Part shown: one piece after another, positions 17,483-27,210 of the stretch | Numbering within the stretch: the first letter of the stretch is position 1 | How the letters are laid out: each line of letters begins with the position of its first letter | Assembly: GCF_002135375.1 (NCBI RefSeq) | Contig: NZ_NEGH01000011.1 | Span: forward strand, 99,190-163,189 | From: Acinetobacter sp. ANC 4558 | GTDB lineage: Bacteria; Pseudomonadota; Gammaproteobacteria; Pseudomonadales; Moraxellaceae | Reading direction: 5' to 3' | DNA length: 64,000 nt | The notes under the pieces: generated by a model | The model's database searches: none | The model's input: only the letters and a program-made list of their open reading frames with translations | What the model was told of the DNA's origin: nothing | Translations under genes and position numbers: made by a program

Positions 17483-18880
17483 TTAACTTAAAGCAATACG
17501 TTGATTGAGTTGTTCAAGGCATGCATTTAATGATTTTTGCTGTAATTCAGCATATAGCTGCATTTCATCAAAAACGCTTGCACCTAAACTTTCTTCAAAA
17601 ATCTGTTGATTTGAGATTACGCCATAATTACTTTGCTGATCACCGCCTAAGTTTGATTGAAAGATTCCAGCTGCAGATACAGGGAGAAAATCTTCATACA
17701 CAATAGGTTCAATCTTAATTACACCTGATTGAATCAATGCGGAAATGTTTTCAGTATTTACTGATAGATCATCATTGTGTAATTGATCTTGTTTTGCAAA
17801 GTAATAAAAATATGCTAAACCTTGATCATGCAATACTTGATAATCATCTGGAAATGCTTGGAAAGTTTCTTCTAAAATACGTACATATTCGCTTGCATTA
17901 CTTTCATCTGGCGCACACCCTAAACATGCACGCGCCTGTTGTAGTAGTTCATCGTACAACTCGCGGCCTTTGCGTGTCAAAGCAACACCACGTTGTTCAA
18001 TTTCACCAAAACGCGCTGTATGACTTCCTTGTTCAATTGTTGAACCACCGTTGAAATTTACTTTTTCATTCAGTGCTTTAAAGCTTGTTTGTCGAAGTAA
18101 AATAGGGCAATGGCGACGTGGTGGACCTTCAATGACTGCTTTAGGCGTAATTCCACGTGAAAGCATATTATTCTGTACAGCATCAATATCTAATGTACGC
18201 GGTGTTAGGTGATTAATGTGTGGTCCTTTAAATGCCACGACATCTGCGATTAAACGATGTTGATCGTGCAATGCTTGATAGAGCGATTGACTCACAGGTG
18301 CTTCAGTATGCCAGCGGAAAGTTTCAAGAACTTGTTCGACAAATAATCGTGCATCTTCGGCATTTAATCCGCCTTGTTGTTCAAACTTTTCTGTAAGTGC
18401 TAAAGCCAGTGGGGTAAAAATTTGACGTTTTGCTAGTACTTGTTCTGCTGTCGTTCTGAGTTCAACATGATCGATGAGTTCAAGGCGTAATAATGATGTA
18501 AAGACGCGAAATGGACATTGATTTAAAGCTTCGGTCTCAATTGCGCGAAAGGCCGTAGAGTGAACAGGAACACCTGAAGGCACCAAATCATAGTAACCAA
18601 CGGGAAACATGCCCATGACTGCAAAAATACGACGCATATTTTTGAGTTCATCTGCTGTTCCAAGGCGAATGGCGCCATGACGTTCTTGAGATAGACGAGG
18701 GAGTTCACCTGTTTGTTGCAATTGCTGTTCAAGTGCTATATGTGTATTTAAAGTTTCCTGATTGATGTCTTTGACCAACTCAATTAGGTCACCATATAAT
18801 GGCACTTCATTTTGATACATATCTGACATTAATGCAGAAAATTGACTACGAATTTCGTTAGAGTTAATCCAAGTTGACAT
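17483..18880 (-). CDS. hglS: 2-oxoadipate dioxygenase/decarboxylase (HglS, DUF1338/YdcJ family)
   Basis: 465 residues, the usual length for YdcJ/HglS. The candidate metal ligands His68 (ERHGAIRLG), His224 (HINHLTPR) and Glu293 (FGEIEQRG) match the His-His-Glu set of the characterised Pseudomonas enzyme. It converts 2-oxoadipate to D-2-hydroxyglutarate using Fe(II) and O2, a late step of lysine catabolism through L-2-aminoadipate. It lies 16 bp downstream of a class III aminotransferase, probably in one transcript. YdiJ, the next enzyme, is nearby. Confidence 0.88.
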   Translation of the reverse strand: MSTWINSNEIRSQFSALMSDMYQNEVPLYGDLIELVKDINQETLNTHIALEQQLQQTGELPRLSQERHGAIRLGTADELKNMRRIFAVMGMFPVGYYDLVPSGVPVHSTAFRAIETEALNQCPFRVFTSLLRLELIDHVELRTTAEQVLAKRQIFTPLALALTEKFEQQGGLNAEDARLFVEQVLETFRWHTEAPVSQSLYQALHDQHRLIADVVAFKGPHINHLTPRTLDIDAVQNNMLSRGITPKAVIEGPPRRHCPILLRQTSFKALNEKVNFNGGSTIEQGSHTARFGEIEQRGVALTRKGRELYDELLQQARACLGCAPDESNASEYVRILEETFQAFPDDYQVLHDQGLAYFYYFAKQDQLHNDDLSVNTENISALIQSGVIKIEPIVYEDFLPVSAAGIFQSNLGGDQQSNYGVISNQQIFEESLGASVFDEMQLYAELQQKSLNACLEQLNQRIALS

Positions 18881-18896
18881 GATTTTCCCTTTTTAA

Positions 18897-20171
18897 TTAT
18901 GCTGTTGCTTCAAGTGATTGAGTAGCTGTTGCTGCAAGAATATTTTCTAAAATAGCTAAGCCTTCATTTAATACTTCAGCCGAGATTGTAAGTGGCGTTA
19001 ATAAACGAATAATATTTTTTGCTTCACCGCTTGGCATAAGTAATAAGCCTTGTGCACGGGCTGTTGCGAGAATATTTGCAAGTTGCTGTGTACCAGCTCC
19101 AAGCTCTGGATGACAAAGTTCAATACCACGCATTGCACCAACACCAGTAAGCCGACCTAACCACGGTGTTAAATTCTGATTTTTCCAACGTAAATACGTG
19201 TTTTCAATGGTTGAGATATAATTTTGAGTCGTTGCTTGAAATTCAGCAGATTGCATAATATCAAGTGTTGCAAGACCAGCTGCACATGCAATTGGGTTGC
19301 CAGAATATGTTCCACCTAAGGCACCTTTTGCAGGATAGTCCATATATTTTGCTAAACCAACAACAGCACCTAGTGGAACACCCCCCGCGATACTTTTACC
19401 TAATAAGAGTAAGTCTGGTTCAATACCCAAGTGAGCAAATGCAAATGGAATTCCAGTTCGACCAAAACCTGATTGAATTTCATCAGCAATAATTAATATG
19501 CCATGTTGATCGCAGAATTGGCGTAAATATTGTGCGAATTCTGGATCCATTAGTTGGAATCCACCTTCACCTAAAACAGGTTCAAAGATAATCGCAGCAA
19601 TATTTTCTACATCTACTTCCACTTGAAATAAACGCTTGAGTGCGTGCTTCGCTTCATTAGCAGTGACTTGATTATCCTTACTTGGATAGGGAATATGATA
19701 AACAGGACCAGGCAATGGACCTAAGCCATCTTTGTAGGGTTTAACTTTACCGTTTAAATTAACGGCTGCAAGTGTGCGACCATGAAAGCCGCCATCAAAA
19801 GCAATAACACCAGTACGACCAGTTGCAATACGTGCAACTTTTAATGCATTTTCAGTGGCTTCTGCACCACTATTGGTAAACATACCTGCTAATGGTTGGT
19901 TAATTGGAATGTAAGCCAATAGTTTTTGCATCAAGTCTAAATAAGGGCGATGCTGTGCAGCGTTGAATGCATAATGTGTTAATTGTTCAGCTTGATGCTG
20001 AATGGCGTGTACAATTTTTGGATGACAATGACCAACATTTAAAACACCAATTCCACCAATAAAATCGATATAACGCTTTCCATTTTCATCCCAAACTTCT
20101 GCATTCAGTCCTTTTTGAATGACAATTGGATGGATCAAACCTAATGCCGTTGAAATCCCTTGGCTATTCAT
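18897..20171 (-). CDS. Class III aminotransferase, probable L-2-aminoadipate or GABA transaminase
   Basis: 424 residues, PLP fold type I, GabT-like. Visible motifs are the phosphate-binding NSGAEATENALK, GFHGRT, ADEIQSGFGRTG and the PLP lysine Lys259 in LLLLGKSIAGG. Annotated homologues are usually 4-aminobutyrate transaminases. Because the next gene is hglS, whose substrate 2-oxoadipate is the product of 2-aminoadipate transamination, I favour 2-aminoadipate as substrate; a GabT-type enzyme is reported to do this in Pseudomonas putida. Activity on GABA or 5-aminovalerate cannot be excluded. Confidence 0.8.
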   Translation of the reverse strand: MNSQGISTALGLIHPIVIQKGLNAEVWDENGKRYIDFIGGIGVLNVGHCHPKIVHAIQHQAEQLTHYAFNAAQHRPYLDLMQKLLAYIPINQPLAGMFTNSGAEATENALKVARIATGRTGVIAFDGGFHGRTLAAVNLNGKVKPYKDGLGPLPGPVYHIPYPSKDNQVTANEAKHALKRLFQVEVDVENIAAIIFEPVLGEGGFQLMDPEFAQYLRQFCDQHGILIIADEIQSGFGRTGIPFAFAHLGIEPDLLLLGKSIAGGVPLGAVVGLAKYMDYPAKGALGGTYSGNPIACAAGLATLDIMQSAEFQATTQNYISTIENTYLRWKNQNLTPWLGRLTGVGAMRGIELCHPELGAGTQQLANILATARAQGLLLMPSGEAKNIIRLLTPLTISAEVLNEGLAILENILAATATQSLEATA

Positions 20172-20732
20172 GCTAACTCTTCATTTTTCTATCTGAGATA
20201 GGGAACTATTTAATAATTAGAACATTCTTAGGGCAAACGAATAAATTGAAGAGACCTATGAGTTTTTTTCTTAGTCTTGGTGAGATTAAGTTCAGATTGA
20301 TAAGATTAAAAGTTTAGAAAAATTGTGATTAATGAAAATTACTTTTGGCCTGAATAATATGTTTTCGCATTATGAATCATAAAATGAAATGCTTAACATT
20401 AGAATTAAATAAACTAATGTGAAGAAAAATAATAATAAAAAAATATGCATTATTTTTGTGCAAAGTACCCTTTTTTTAAAAAAAAAGGTACTAAAATAGA
20501 TAAAAAGTGGGTTATTTAATAGGAGTTTGCATCAATTTATGCCCTATAAGTTTTTCTAATGTACTGATTTAAAATTTCTAGCTTGAAGAGCGTTTTTAGC
20601 TTCCTATATCTTAATTGAGTTAAACAGTAATTAATCATGAGTTAAAAAGGAAAAGTATCGCATTTTTGATGCATACATTAATGAACGTGAAGTGACTAAT
20701 CTGATTTCAATTAATTAAGGATGATGTAAATA
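20172..20732. promoter_or_regulatory. Divergent promoter region with a long A/T palindrome
   Basis: 561 bases between the aminotransferase-hglS operon and the MHS-transporter operon. An imperfect palindrome at 20464-20492 has AGTACC and GGTACT ends flanking a T-run followed by an A-run. It may be a bidirectional terminator-like hairpin or a curved regulatory site. No ORF was seen. The promoters for both operons must lie here. Confidence 0.45.
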
Positions 20733-22043
20733 ATGAAGAAAGATCAATCAAAACGTGCAGCCGCCGCTGCATTTATGGGAACCACAATTGAATTTTATGA
20801 TTTCTATGTATATGCAACTGCTGCAGCATTAATTTTAGGTACGGTATTTTTTCCTGAAACTGATCCCGTTACAGGAACATTGGCTTCATTTGCAACCCTT
20901 GCCGTCGGTTTCGTAGCACGACCAATGGCTGGAATTGTTTTTGGACATTTGGGTGATCGATTAGGTCGAAAAAAAATGTTGCTGTTCACTATGGTACTCA
21001 TGGGACTTGCAACAACATGTATTGGTTTAATTCCAAGTTATCATAGCATTGGAATTTGGGCACCTATTCTTCTTGTACTCTTTAGGTTTTTACAAGGAAT
21101 CTCTGTAGGTGGAGAATGGGGTGGTGCTGTTTTGATGGCAAGTGAACATGCCCCAAAAGAGAAAAAGACTTTTTTTGCCTCTTTTGCGCAACTAGGAAGT
21201 CCAGCAGGTTTGATTCTTTGTTTATTGGTATTTAGAGGCGTAAGTACATTAGATGAGCAAGCTTTTGCAAGCTGGGGATGGCGAGTTCCATTTTTGCTTA
21301 GTTTTATTTTGATGGGGGTTGGTTTTCTAATTCGTTTTGGAATTGAAGAATCGCCAGAATTTAAAGAAGCAAAAGAGAATGATCAAACTTTAAAACATCC
21401 AGTAAAAGAGCTACTGTCTAATTATTTACCACATGTTATTTTTGCTGGATTGACGATGACTATTGGTACAGCAGGATTTTTCTTTACCAATACATTCATG
21501 ATTACCTACGTCACTCAGTATTTGGAAATTAGTAAAGCCACTATTTTAGATGCTTTATTTTTGGTCACGATCTTTCAATTCTTGACGATGCCAGTTGCTG
21601 CATGGATTGCAGATAAAGTTGGTTCACAGCGTTTTTTAACCATTGCCGCAATTTTATGTATCTTAGTGCCATATCCAATGTTTATGTTGGTAGAAACAAA
21701 GAACATTATTCTGATTACCTGTGGTATTAGCTTAGCGGTTGTAACACTGTCTGCACTTTATGCCGTTGCTGCGGGTTTCATGGCAAATATTTTTCCAACA
21801 CAAGTTCGTTATTCAGGCATTTCAATTTCTTATCAATTCATTGCGGCACTTGCTGCGGGAACAACACCATTTATTGGCACAATGTTAGCAAGCCATTATG
21901 CAGGGCAATGGATGCCACTTGCGATTTTCTTTAGCTTCTTATCGCTATTATCTTTAATTGGTGTCGTTGGTGTCAAAATTATTACGAATAAAAATAAAAA
22001 TGCTGTGAATATTGATCAAGTGGTTGTAGAAAAATCAGTTTAA
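20733..22043 (+). CDS. MHS-family MFS transporter (metabolite:H+ symporter)
   Basis: 436 residues, 12 predicted membrane spans. Typical MHS signatures are GTTIEFYDFYVYATAAAL at the N-terminus, GHLGDRLGRKKML in loop 2-3 and RFLQGISVGGEWGGAVLM in TM4. The family imports organic acids and zwitterions (shikimate, 2-oxoglutarate, proline/betaine types). AAGGATGATG precedes the ATG. It heads a set of closely spaced genes and should import their substrate, whose identity is unknown. Confidence 0.87.
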   Translation: MKKDQSKRAAAAAFMGTTIEFYDFYVYATAAALILGTVFFPETDPVTGTLASFATLAVGFVARPMAGIVFGHLGDRLGRKKMLLFTMVLMGLATTCIGLIPSYHSIGIWAPILLVLFRFLQGISVGGEWGGAVLMASEHAPKEKKTFFASFAQLGSPAGLILCLLVFRGVSTLDEQAFASWGWRVPFLLSFILMGVGFLIRFGIEESPEFKEAKENDQTLKHPVKELLSNYLPHVIFAGLTMTIGTAGFFFTNTFMITYVTQYLEISKATILDALFLVTIFQFLTMPVAAWIADKVGSQRFLTIAAILCILVPYPMFMLVETKNIILITCGISLAVVTLSALYAVAAGFMANIFPTQVRYSGISISYQFIAALAAGTTPFIGTMLASHYAGQWMPLAIFFSFLSLLSLIGVVGVKIITNKNKNAVNIDQVVVEKSV

Positions 22044-22069
22044 GTTGAAATAGATAAAGGAACATAGGT

Positions 22070-22822
22070 ATGAATCATATGGAAAATATCAATCCTATTG
22101 AATGGGAAGCACGCTGTGAATTAGCTGCGTTATATCGATTGATTGCATTTTATAAAATGACCGATTTAATTGATACGCATATTAGCTATCGACTACCGCA
22201 TGAGCCCAATCATTTTTTAATTAATCGATATGGGATCCCATTTGACAAAATGACCGCATCACACTTAATTAAAATTGATCATGAAGGTACTATTGTTGAA
22301 AATTATGATCAAGGAAAACGAGTGAATGTTGCAGGTTTTGTGATTCATTCTGCAATACACCATGCGTGTCCTGAAGTTCATTGTGTGATTCATACGCACA
22401 CAGCAGATGGCGTTGCTGTGTCAGCACAGTCGCATGGTTTACTTCCTTTATCACAACATGCATTAAAGTTTTATAACCGTATTGGCTACCACACATATGA
22501 AGGAATTGCCCTTTCATTAGATGAGCAAAAAAGGCTCATTGAAGATTTAGGACAGCACCGCTGTATGATTTTAAGAAATCATGGTTTGTTGTCAACAGGG
22601 AATAGTATCCCTCGAGCATTCCATGAAATCTATTTCTTAGAGCGCGCATGCCAAATTCAGGTGAAGGCACTGTCGAGTACGCAACTGAACTATCCATCTC
22701 CTGAGGTTTGTGAGCATACCGCACAACAATTTGATCGTGAGGAGGCAGAACAAATTATTCTGGATGCATGGCATGCGGCACTTTCTTTAATTGAGCAACA
22801 AAAAGCCGAGTATTGCGTATGA
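22070..22822 (+). CDS. Class II aldolase/adducin-family protein
   Basis: 250 residues. The fold is shown by THISYRLP near the N-terminus, the zinc-ligand motif HTHTADGVAVSAQ at about 106-118 and LRNHGLLSTG at about 165-174. Family members are fuculose-type aldolases, ribulose-5-phosphate epimerases, decarboxylases or dehydratases, so the reaction cannot be assigned. AAGGAAC lies before ATG 22070 (a second ATG is at 22079). It is 26 bp after the transporter and overlaps the next start by ATGA. Confidence 0.8.
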   Translation: MNHMENINPIEWEARCELAALYRLIAFYKMTDLIDTHISYRLPHEPNHFLINRYGIPFDKMTASHLIKIDHEGTIVENYDQGKRVNVAGFVIHSAIHHACPEVHCVIHTHTADGVAVSAQSHGLLPLSQHALKFYNRIGYHTYEGIALSLDEQKRLIEDLGQHRCMILRNHGLLSTGNSIPRAFHEIYFLERACQIQVKALSSTQLNYPSPEVCEHTAQQFDREEAEQIILDAWHAALSLIEQQKAEYCV

Positions 22823-23742
22823 TCGTTATTGCTTCAACCAAAGCCTATGCTAAACAAATGCTAATTGATGCATTTCAGCAATATGCCCCTGAAGGAAGTT
22901 ATTGTCTAGAAGAAGATGAGCATGCCAATCAAGCGACAACAGCGGCTTGTTGGTTCCCCAATTTAGATAATTTAAATCAAACTCCATCATTAAAGCTCAT
23001 TCACTCAATGGGTGCAGGTATTGAGCATTTAGAATTAGCAAAAATCAAAGAATCACATCAAGTGTGTCGAATTGTTGATCAAGATCATAAGTTTGGCATG
23101 TTAAGTTATCTTCAATGGGGTGTTTTATATTTTCAGCGTTTTTTTGATCAATATTTAAAGCAGCAAACCAAGCAAATTTGGCAACAGCATCCGCAACTTA
23201 AAAATGCAGATGTTTATATTGGTATTATGGGGCTGGGGGAAATTGGTGGATTTGTTGCGGAAAAACTCGCAAGTGAAGGTTATCAAGTTTCAGGGTGGTC
23301 AAAGTCTAAAAAATCACTTAAACACGTAGACTGCTTTGCTGGAGACGCTGAACTTGAGGTATTTTTAGCGCGCAGTCAAATTTTGATTAACGTATTACCT
23401 TTGACCCATGAAACACGTGGAATTTTATCTCAATCGACTTTTGAAAAATTACCTCGAGGTGCCACAGTCATTAATAGTGGGCGAGGTGAACATCTTGTTA
23501 TTCAAGATTTGCTTAACCTGATTGATGCAAAACATATTCGTGGCGCAATTTTGGATGTATTTGAGCAGGAACCATTGAATCCTTCAAGTCCATTATGGAA
23601 TAAAGCTGAAATTGTATTAACACCACATATCGCATCTCATGCACCGCTTGAGGTCGTGGTTCAGCAAATATTAGAAAATGATCGACGAGTGATGCAAGGA
23701 TTGCCATTGCTAAATTGCGTGAATATAGGACGAGGATATTAA
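22819..23742 (+). CDS. D-2-hydroxyacid dehydrogenase (GhrA-like)
   Basis: 307 residues from ATG 22819, which overlaps the upstream stop (ATGA). An in-frame TTG at 22813 is less likely. NAD(P)-binding GIMGLGEIGGFVAEKL, then NSGRGEH (catalytic Arg region), DVFEQEPL (Glu) and TPHIASHA (His) complete the set. It resembles glyoxylate/hydroxypyruvate reductase A. It probably interconverts a 2-oxo acid and a D-2-hydroxy acid in the operon's pathway. Confidence 0.85.
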   Translation: MIVIASTKAYAKQMLIDAFQQYAPEGSYCLEEDEHANQATTAACWFPNLDNLNQTPSLKLIHSMGAGIEHLELAKIKESHQVCRIVDQDHKFGMLSYLQWGVLYFQRFFDQYLKQQTKQIWQQHPQLKNADVYIGIMGLGEIGGFVAEKLASEGYQVSGWSKSKKSLKHVDCFAGDAELEVFLARSQILINVLPLTHETRGILSQSTFEKLPRGATVINSGRGEHLVIQDLLNLIDAKHIRGAILDVFEQEPLNPSSPLWNKAEIVLTPHIASHAPLEVVVQQILENDRRVMQGLPLLNCVNIGRGY

Positions 23743-23743
23743 C

Positions 23744-24985
23744 ATGAAGGTTAATGGTAAAAGATTATGGAATTCGTTGATGGATATGGCCAAGGTGGGG
23801 GCGAGTGAAAATGGAGGCAGTACTCGCTTAGCATTAACTGACCAAGATATTGCAGGTCGTACCTTACTCATTGAATGGGCAAAAAAAATAGATTTAACTT
23901 TGAAGTACGATGCAATTGGCAATTTGTTTCTGCAAAAAGCAGGGCTTGATTCTTCACTCAATCCTATTGTGATAGGGAGCCACTTAGATACACAGCCTAA
24001 AGGTGGACGTTTTGACGGTATTTATGGTGTTCTTGCAGGATTGGAAGTCCTATATAGTCTTCATGAAACAGCGATAGAGACTCATCATCCAATCGAACTT
24101 GCGGTTTGGATGAATGAAGAAGGTGCTCGGTTTACTCCAGCAATGATGGGGTCTGCGGTATTTACAGGGCATTTTTCACTTGAGGAGATATTAACTGTCA
24201 AAGATAAACAAGGTATTTGCGTTGCTGATGAGTTAAAACGAACACAACAGCAAGGCGAACTAGAATTACAACGAGCATTTGAGGCTTATTATGAACTCCA
24301 TATTGAGCAAGGGCCTGTATTAGAAAATAATGCAAAAGAGATTGGGGTTGTCACTGGTGGTCAAGCCATTATTTGGTTAGATATTGAAACCACTGGCAAA
24401 GCAGCACATGCAGGCACAACCCCTATGTCTATGCGCCATGACACCATGATTGGCACTGCAAAAATGATGGTAGATTTAGAGCAATTGGTATTACAAAAAT
24501 ATCCAGAAGGATTAATCACCTTTGGTGAAATAGCCGTAGAAAACTCCTCAAGAAATACGATTCCTGCAACAGTGAATTGGACCATTGATTTGCGTCATCC
24601 AGACGATAATACAATGGAAAAAATGCAGCAAGATGTACTGCAAGTTTTAGAGCAATTGGCAAATACGCGCAGTTTAACAGTGAATACCAAGTTGCATTGG
24701 CATAGTCCAGCAACTCCATTCAATGAAACATGTGTTCAAACAGTTTTAGATTCAGTTCAAACCTTAGGGTTTAGCTATCAAAAAATTGTAAGTGGTGCTG
24801 GACATGATGCCATTAATTTAGCCAAACATTGTCCAACCACCATGATTTTTATCCCATGTGAAGGTGGACTTAGTCATAACGAAGCTGAAAACATTACGGC
24901 ATTACAAGCAGAGCAAGGTGCTCATGTTTTGCTAAATAGCATTCTAAAATTTGATCAACAATTAAAACTGGCTCAAGTCGGCTAA
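23744..24985 (+). CDS. M20-family Zn-dependent amidohydrolase (carbamoylase/allantoate amidohydrolase type)
   Basis: 413 residues. Metal-site motifs are GSHLDTQPKGGRFDGIYG, WMNEEGARF and HIEQGPVLE; the dimerisation insert shows GKAAHAGTTPM and RHDTM; a late SGAGHDA supplies a further ligand. The subgroup (HyuC/AllC/beta-ureidopropionase) hydrolyses N-carbamoyl or related amides, releasing NH3 and CO2 or an amine. ATG follows the previous stop by one base (TAACATG). Exact substrate unknown. Confidence 0.85.
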   Translation: MKVNGKRLWNSLMDMAKVGASENGGSTRLALTDQDIAGRTLLIEWAKKIDLTLKYDAIGNLFLQKAGLDSSLNPIVIGSHLDTQPKGGRFDGIYGVLAGLEVLYSLHETAIETHHPIELAVWMNEEGARFTPAMMGSAVFTGHFSLEEILTVKDKQGICVADELKRTQQQGELELQRAFEAYYELHIEQGPVLENNAKEIGVVTGGQAIIWLDIETTGKAAHAGTTPMSMRHDTMIGTAKMMVDLEQLVLQKYPEGLITFGEIAVENSSRNTIPATVNWTIDLRHPDDNTMEKMQQDVLQVLEQLANTRSLTVNTKLHWHSPATPFNETCVQTVLDSVQTLGFSYQKIVSGAGHDAINLAKHCPTTMIFIPCEGGLSHNEAENITALQAEQGAHVLLNSILKFDQQLKLAQVG

Positions 24986-25003
24986 AAGTTGGAAGGGATT
25001 ATC

Positions 25004-26068
25004 ATGAAATTATTTTTTCATTCAGAGCAGTTGAAACATCGCCCAGCAAGTTATTATTCAAGAGGTAAAATGCGCGAACCTCAAGAAAAGCCCGAGCGTA
25101 TGTTTGAGTTATTAAAAACAGTGGAACGCTTAAATTTACCACTTTTAACAGCGAAGGATTTTGGAACAAAGCCATTGCTAGATGTACACACTATGGGGTA
25201 TTTGAATTTTCTTCAAAATGCGTATAAAGAGTGGATGGAATTACCAGAAGATTGGGGCGATGAGGTGCTTTCGAATATTTTTATACGTGAAAATAATCGA
25301 GAAATTGGTATTTTAGCAAAGGCAGCGAAGTATTTGGCAGATGGTAGTGCTCCAATTGGAAAAGATACTTGGACATCTGTTTATTGGTCTGCACAAACGG
25401 CATTATCCTGTGCTGATGCATTGCTGAAAGATGATGAACAATTAACCATTGGACTGACAAGACCAGCAGGGCATCATGCAAGAAAAGAAGGTGCTGGTGG
25501 ATTTTGTTATATCAATAATGCGGCGGTGATTGCACAATATCTTAAGCAAGATTATTCACGCATTGCAATCATTGATACAGATATGCATCACGGTCAAGGA
25601 ATACAAGAAATTTTTTATGATCGTTCAGATGTATTATATACCTCAGTTCATGGAGATCCGACCAATTTCTACCCAGTAGTATCAGGTTTTGAAGATGAAT
25701 ATGGGGTAGGAGAAGGGCATGGTTATAATAAAAATTTTCCAATCCCACATGGGAGTAGTGAAGAAGTATTTCTTGAATATCTTGATCAAGCTATAGATTT
25801 TGTTAAACTTTTTCAACCTGAAGTTGTTATTCATGTGATGGGGTTTGATGTATATGTGGATGATCCCCAAACGAAATGTGCAGTGAGTACCTTTGGATTT
25901 GAGAAAATTGCAGAAAAAATTAAGTCAGTGAATGTACCTACAATTAGTTTAATTGAAGGTGGGTATTGTATTGAAAAATTAGATGAAAATTTCCAAAGCT
26001 TTTTAAAAGGTTTTGGTGTGAATTTACCCAGATATAAAACGGAAAAACAGGAAGTGAGTTCAACATAA
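25004..26068 (+). CDS. Histone-deacetylase-fold amidohydrolase (acetylpolyamine amidohydrolase-like)
   Basis: 354 residues from ATG 25004, which has GGAAGGG at 24991-24997; a TTG at 24989 is an unlikely start. Active-site elements are complete: His157-His158 (AGHHA), Zn ligands Asp193 and His195 (DTDMHHGQG) and Asp282 (GFDVYVDDP), and Tyr321 (GGY). The spacing matches bacterial AphA, which deacetylates N-acetylputrescine and N-acetylcadaverine. Last gene of the operon. Its presence suggests the pathway starts from, or passes through, an N-acyl amine. Confidence 0.85.
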   Translation: MKLFFHSEQLKHRPASYYSRGKMREPQEKPERMFELLKTVERLNLPLLTAKDFGTKPLLDVHTMGYLNFLQNAYKEWMELPEDWGDEVLSNIFIRENNREIGILAKAAKYLADGSAPIGKDTWTSVYWSAQTALSCADALLKDDEQLTIGLTRPAGHHARKEGAGGFCYINNAAVIAQYLKQDYSRIAIIDTDMHHGQGIQEIFYDRSDVLYTSVHGDPTNFYPVVSGFEDEYGVGEGHGYNKNFPIPHGSSEEVFLEYLDQAIDFVKLFQPEVVIHVMGFDVYVDDPQTKCAVSTFGFEKIAEKIKSVNVPTISLIEGGYCIEKLDENFQSFLKGFGVNLPRYKTEKQEVSST

Positions 26069-26122
26069 TCTTGCTATGATTGGATCTAATTTAAGAAATA
26101 ATATCATGCGAGGAGCGTTGTC

Positions 26123-27046
26123 ATGAGATCAAATATATTATTAGAAAAATGTAATTGGTCTCTGCTACGTATTTTTCGAGTTATTGTTCAAGAAGGAAGT
26201 TTAAATAAAGCTGCAATTAAATTATTTTTAACGCAATCTGCGATTAGTCAAAGTTTAAAAAGACTGGAAGAACAAATTGGGGAAATCCTGATTATTCGAA
26301 CTGGAGGGAAGTTTTATTTAACACCTACAGGCGAAATTGTATTTGAAGCTAGTCTTATGATTTATAGTCAGTTAATGGATTGTGAAGAACGATTAAATAC
26401 TAAAAAAAATAGTTTGTCAGGAACCATTAAACTTTTGGTATTAAGTCGTGTCGAGTCAGCACGATATGATCAGTTGCTGCATGATTTTCATCAAAAATAC
26501 CCATTGGTAGATTTTCATGTTGATGTGTTGAAAAGTAAGGAAATTCAACAATTGTTATTACAGAAAATTCCAGCACTTGGAATTGGAATTAACCAAATTG
26601 TGCATCCAAAATTGAATTATCATACTTTGCTGAATCAAAAATATGCACTATTTTGTAGTAATAAACATCCTCTTTATACAGAGAATATTCAATCTATTGA
26701 TCAAATTAAAGGTTATGGGTTTATTTCATTTCAAAGTGAGCAATTGAATGATCCATTATCGCCATTAAGTGAGGTACGAGAAAAAATATTGAAAAATAAT
26801 AAACTTTTGGTCACGACAAATAATATGGATGAAGTGATACGATTTATTCAAAATGGAATTGGTATAGGGTTGTTACCTAGACATATGATTGAAAAAAATC
26901 ATAAACGAGAGATGTTTAAACAATTACCTCCATTTCCTTATGTTTCGATTATTCCAATATTATTAATGTGGCATAAAGATCGTGAACTATCATTATTAGA
27001 GCAATATTTTATTAATGATTTACGAAGTATTTTTTATGGAAATTAA
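26123..27046 (+). CDS. LysR-family regulator of the preceding operon
   Basis: 307 residues. The HTH is SLNKAAIKLFLTQSAISQSLKR (about 28-49), followed by a substrate-binding domain with YALFCSNKHPLY and GIGIGLLPRHMIE. GGAG in GAGGAGCG lies before the ATG. It follows the deacetylase by 54 bp in the same direction, so it may be co-transcribed and control the 20.7-26.1 kb operon. Effector unknown. A 32-codon frame downstream (27079-27177) is too weak to call. Confidence 0.83.
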   Translation: MRSNILLEKCNWSLLRIFRVIVQEGSLNKAAIKLFLTQSAISQSLKRLEEQIGEILIIRTGGKFYLTPTGEIVFEASLMIYSQLMDCEERLNTKKNSLSGTIKLLVLSRVESARYDQLLHDFHQKYPLVDFHVDVLKSKEIQQLLLQKIPALGIGINQIVHPKLNYHTLLNQKYALFCSNKHPLYTENIQSIDQIKGYGFISFQSEQLNDPLSPLSEVREKILKNNKLLVTTNNMDEVIRFIQNGIGIGLLPRHMIEKNHKREMFKQLPPFPYVSIIPILLMWHKDRELSLLEQYFINDLRSIFYGN

Positions 27047-27210
27047 GAATATAATGCGCTTATTTATGATGAATCAATATGTTTAATATGCAGAGTAAAA
27101 TGTTATTTAAATTTGCTGCTTTAAAAGCATACGATCAGCAAGATGATTCTGAGTCATCATTAGATCTATTTTTATAAATATAATGGATTGATTTTTAATG
27201 AATTAAAATG

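Noticed and set aside
27079..27177. 32-codon frame (MFNMQSKMLFKFAALKAYD...) after the LysR gene
   Set aside because: No ribosome site and no recognised homologue; a real small protein cannot be excluded but is unsupported.
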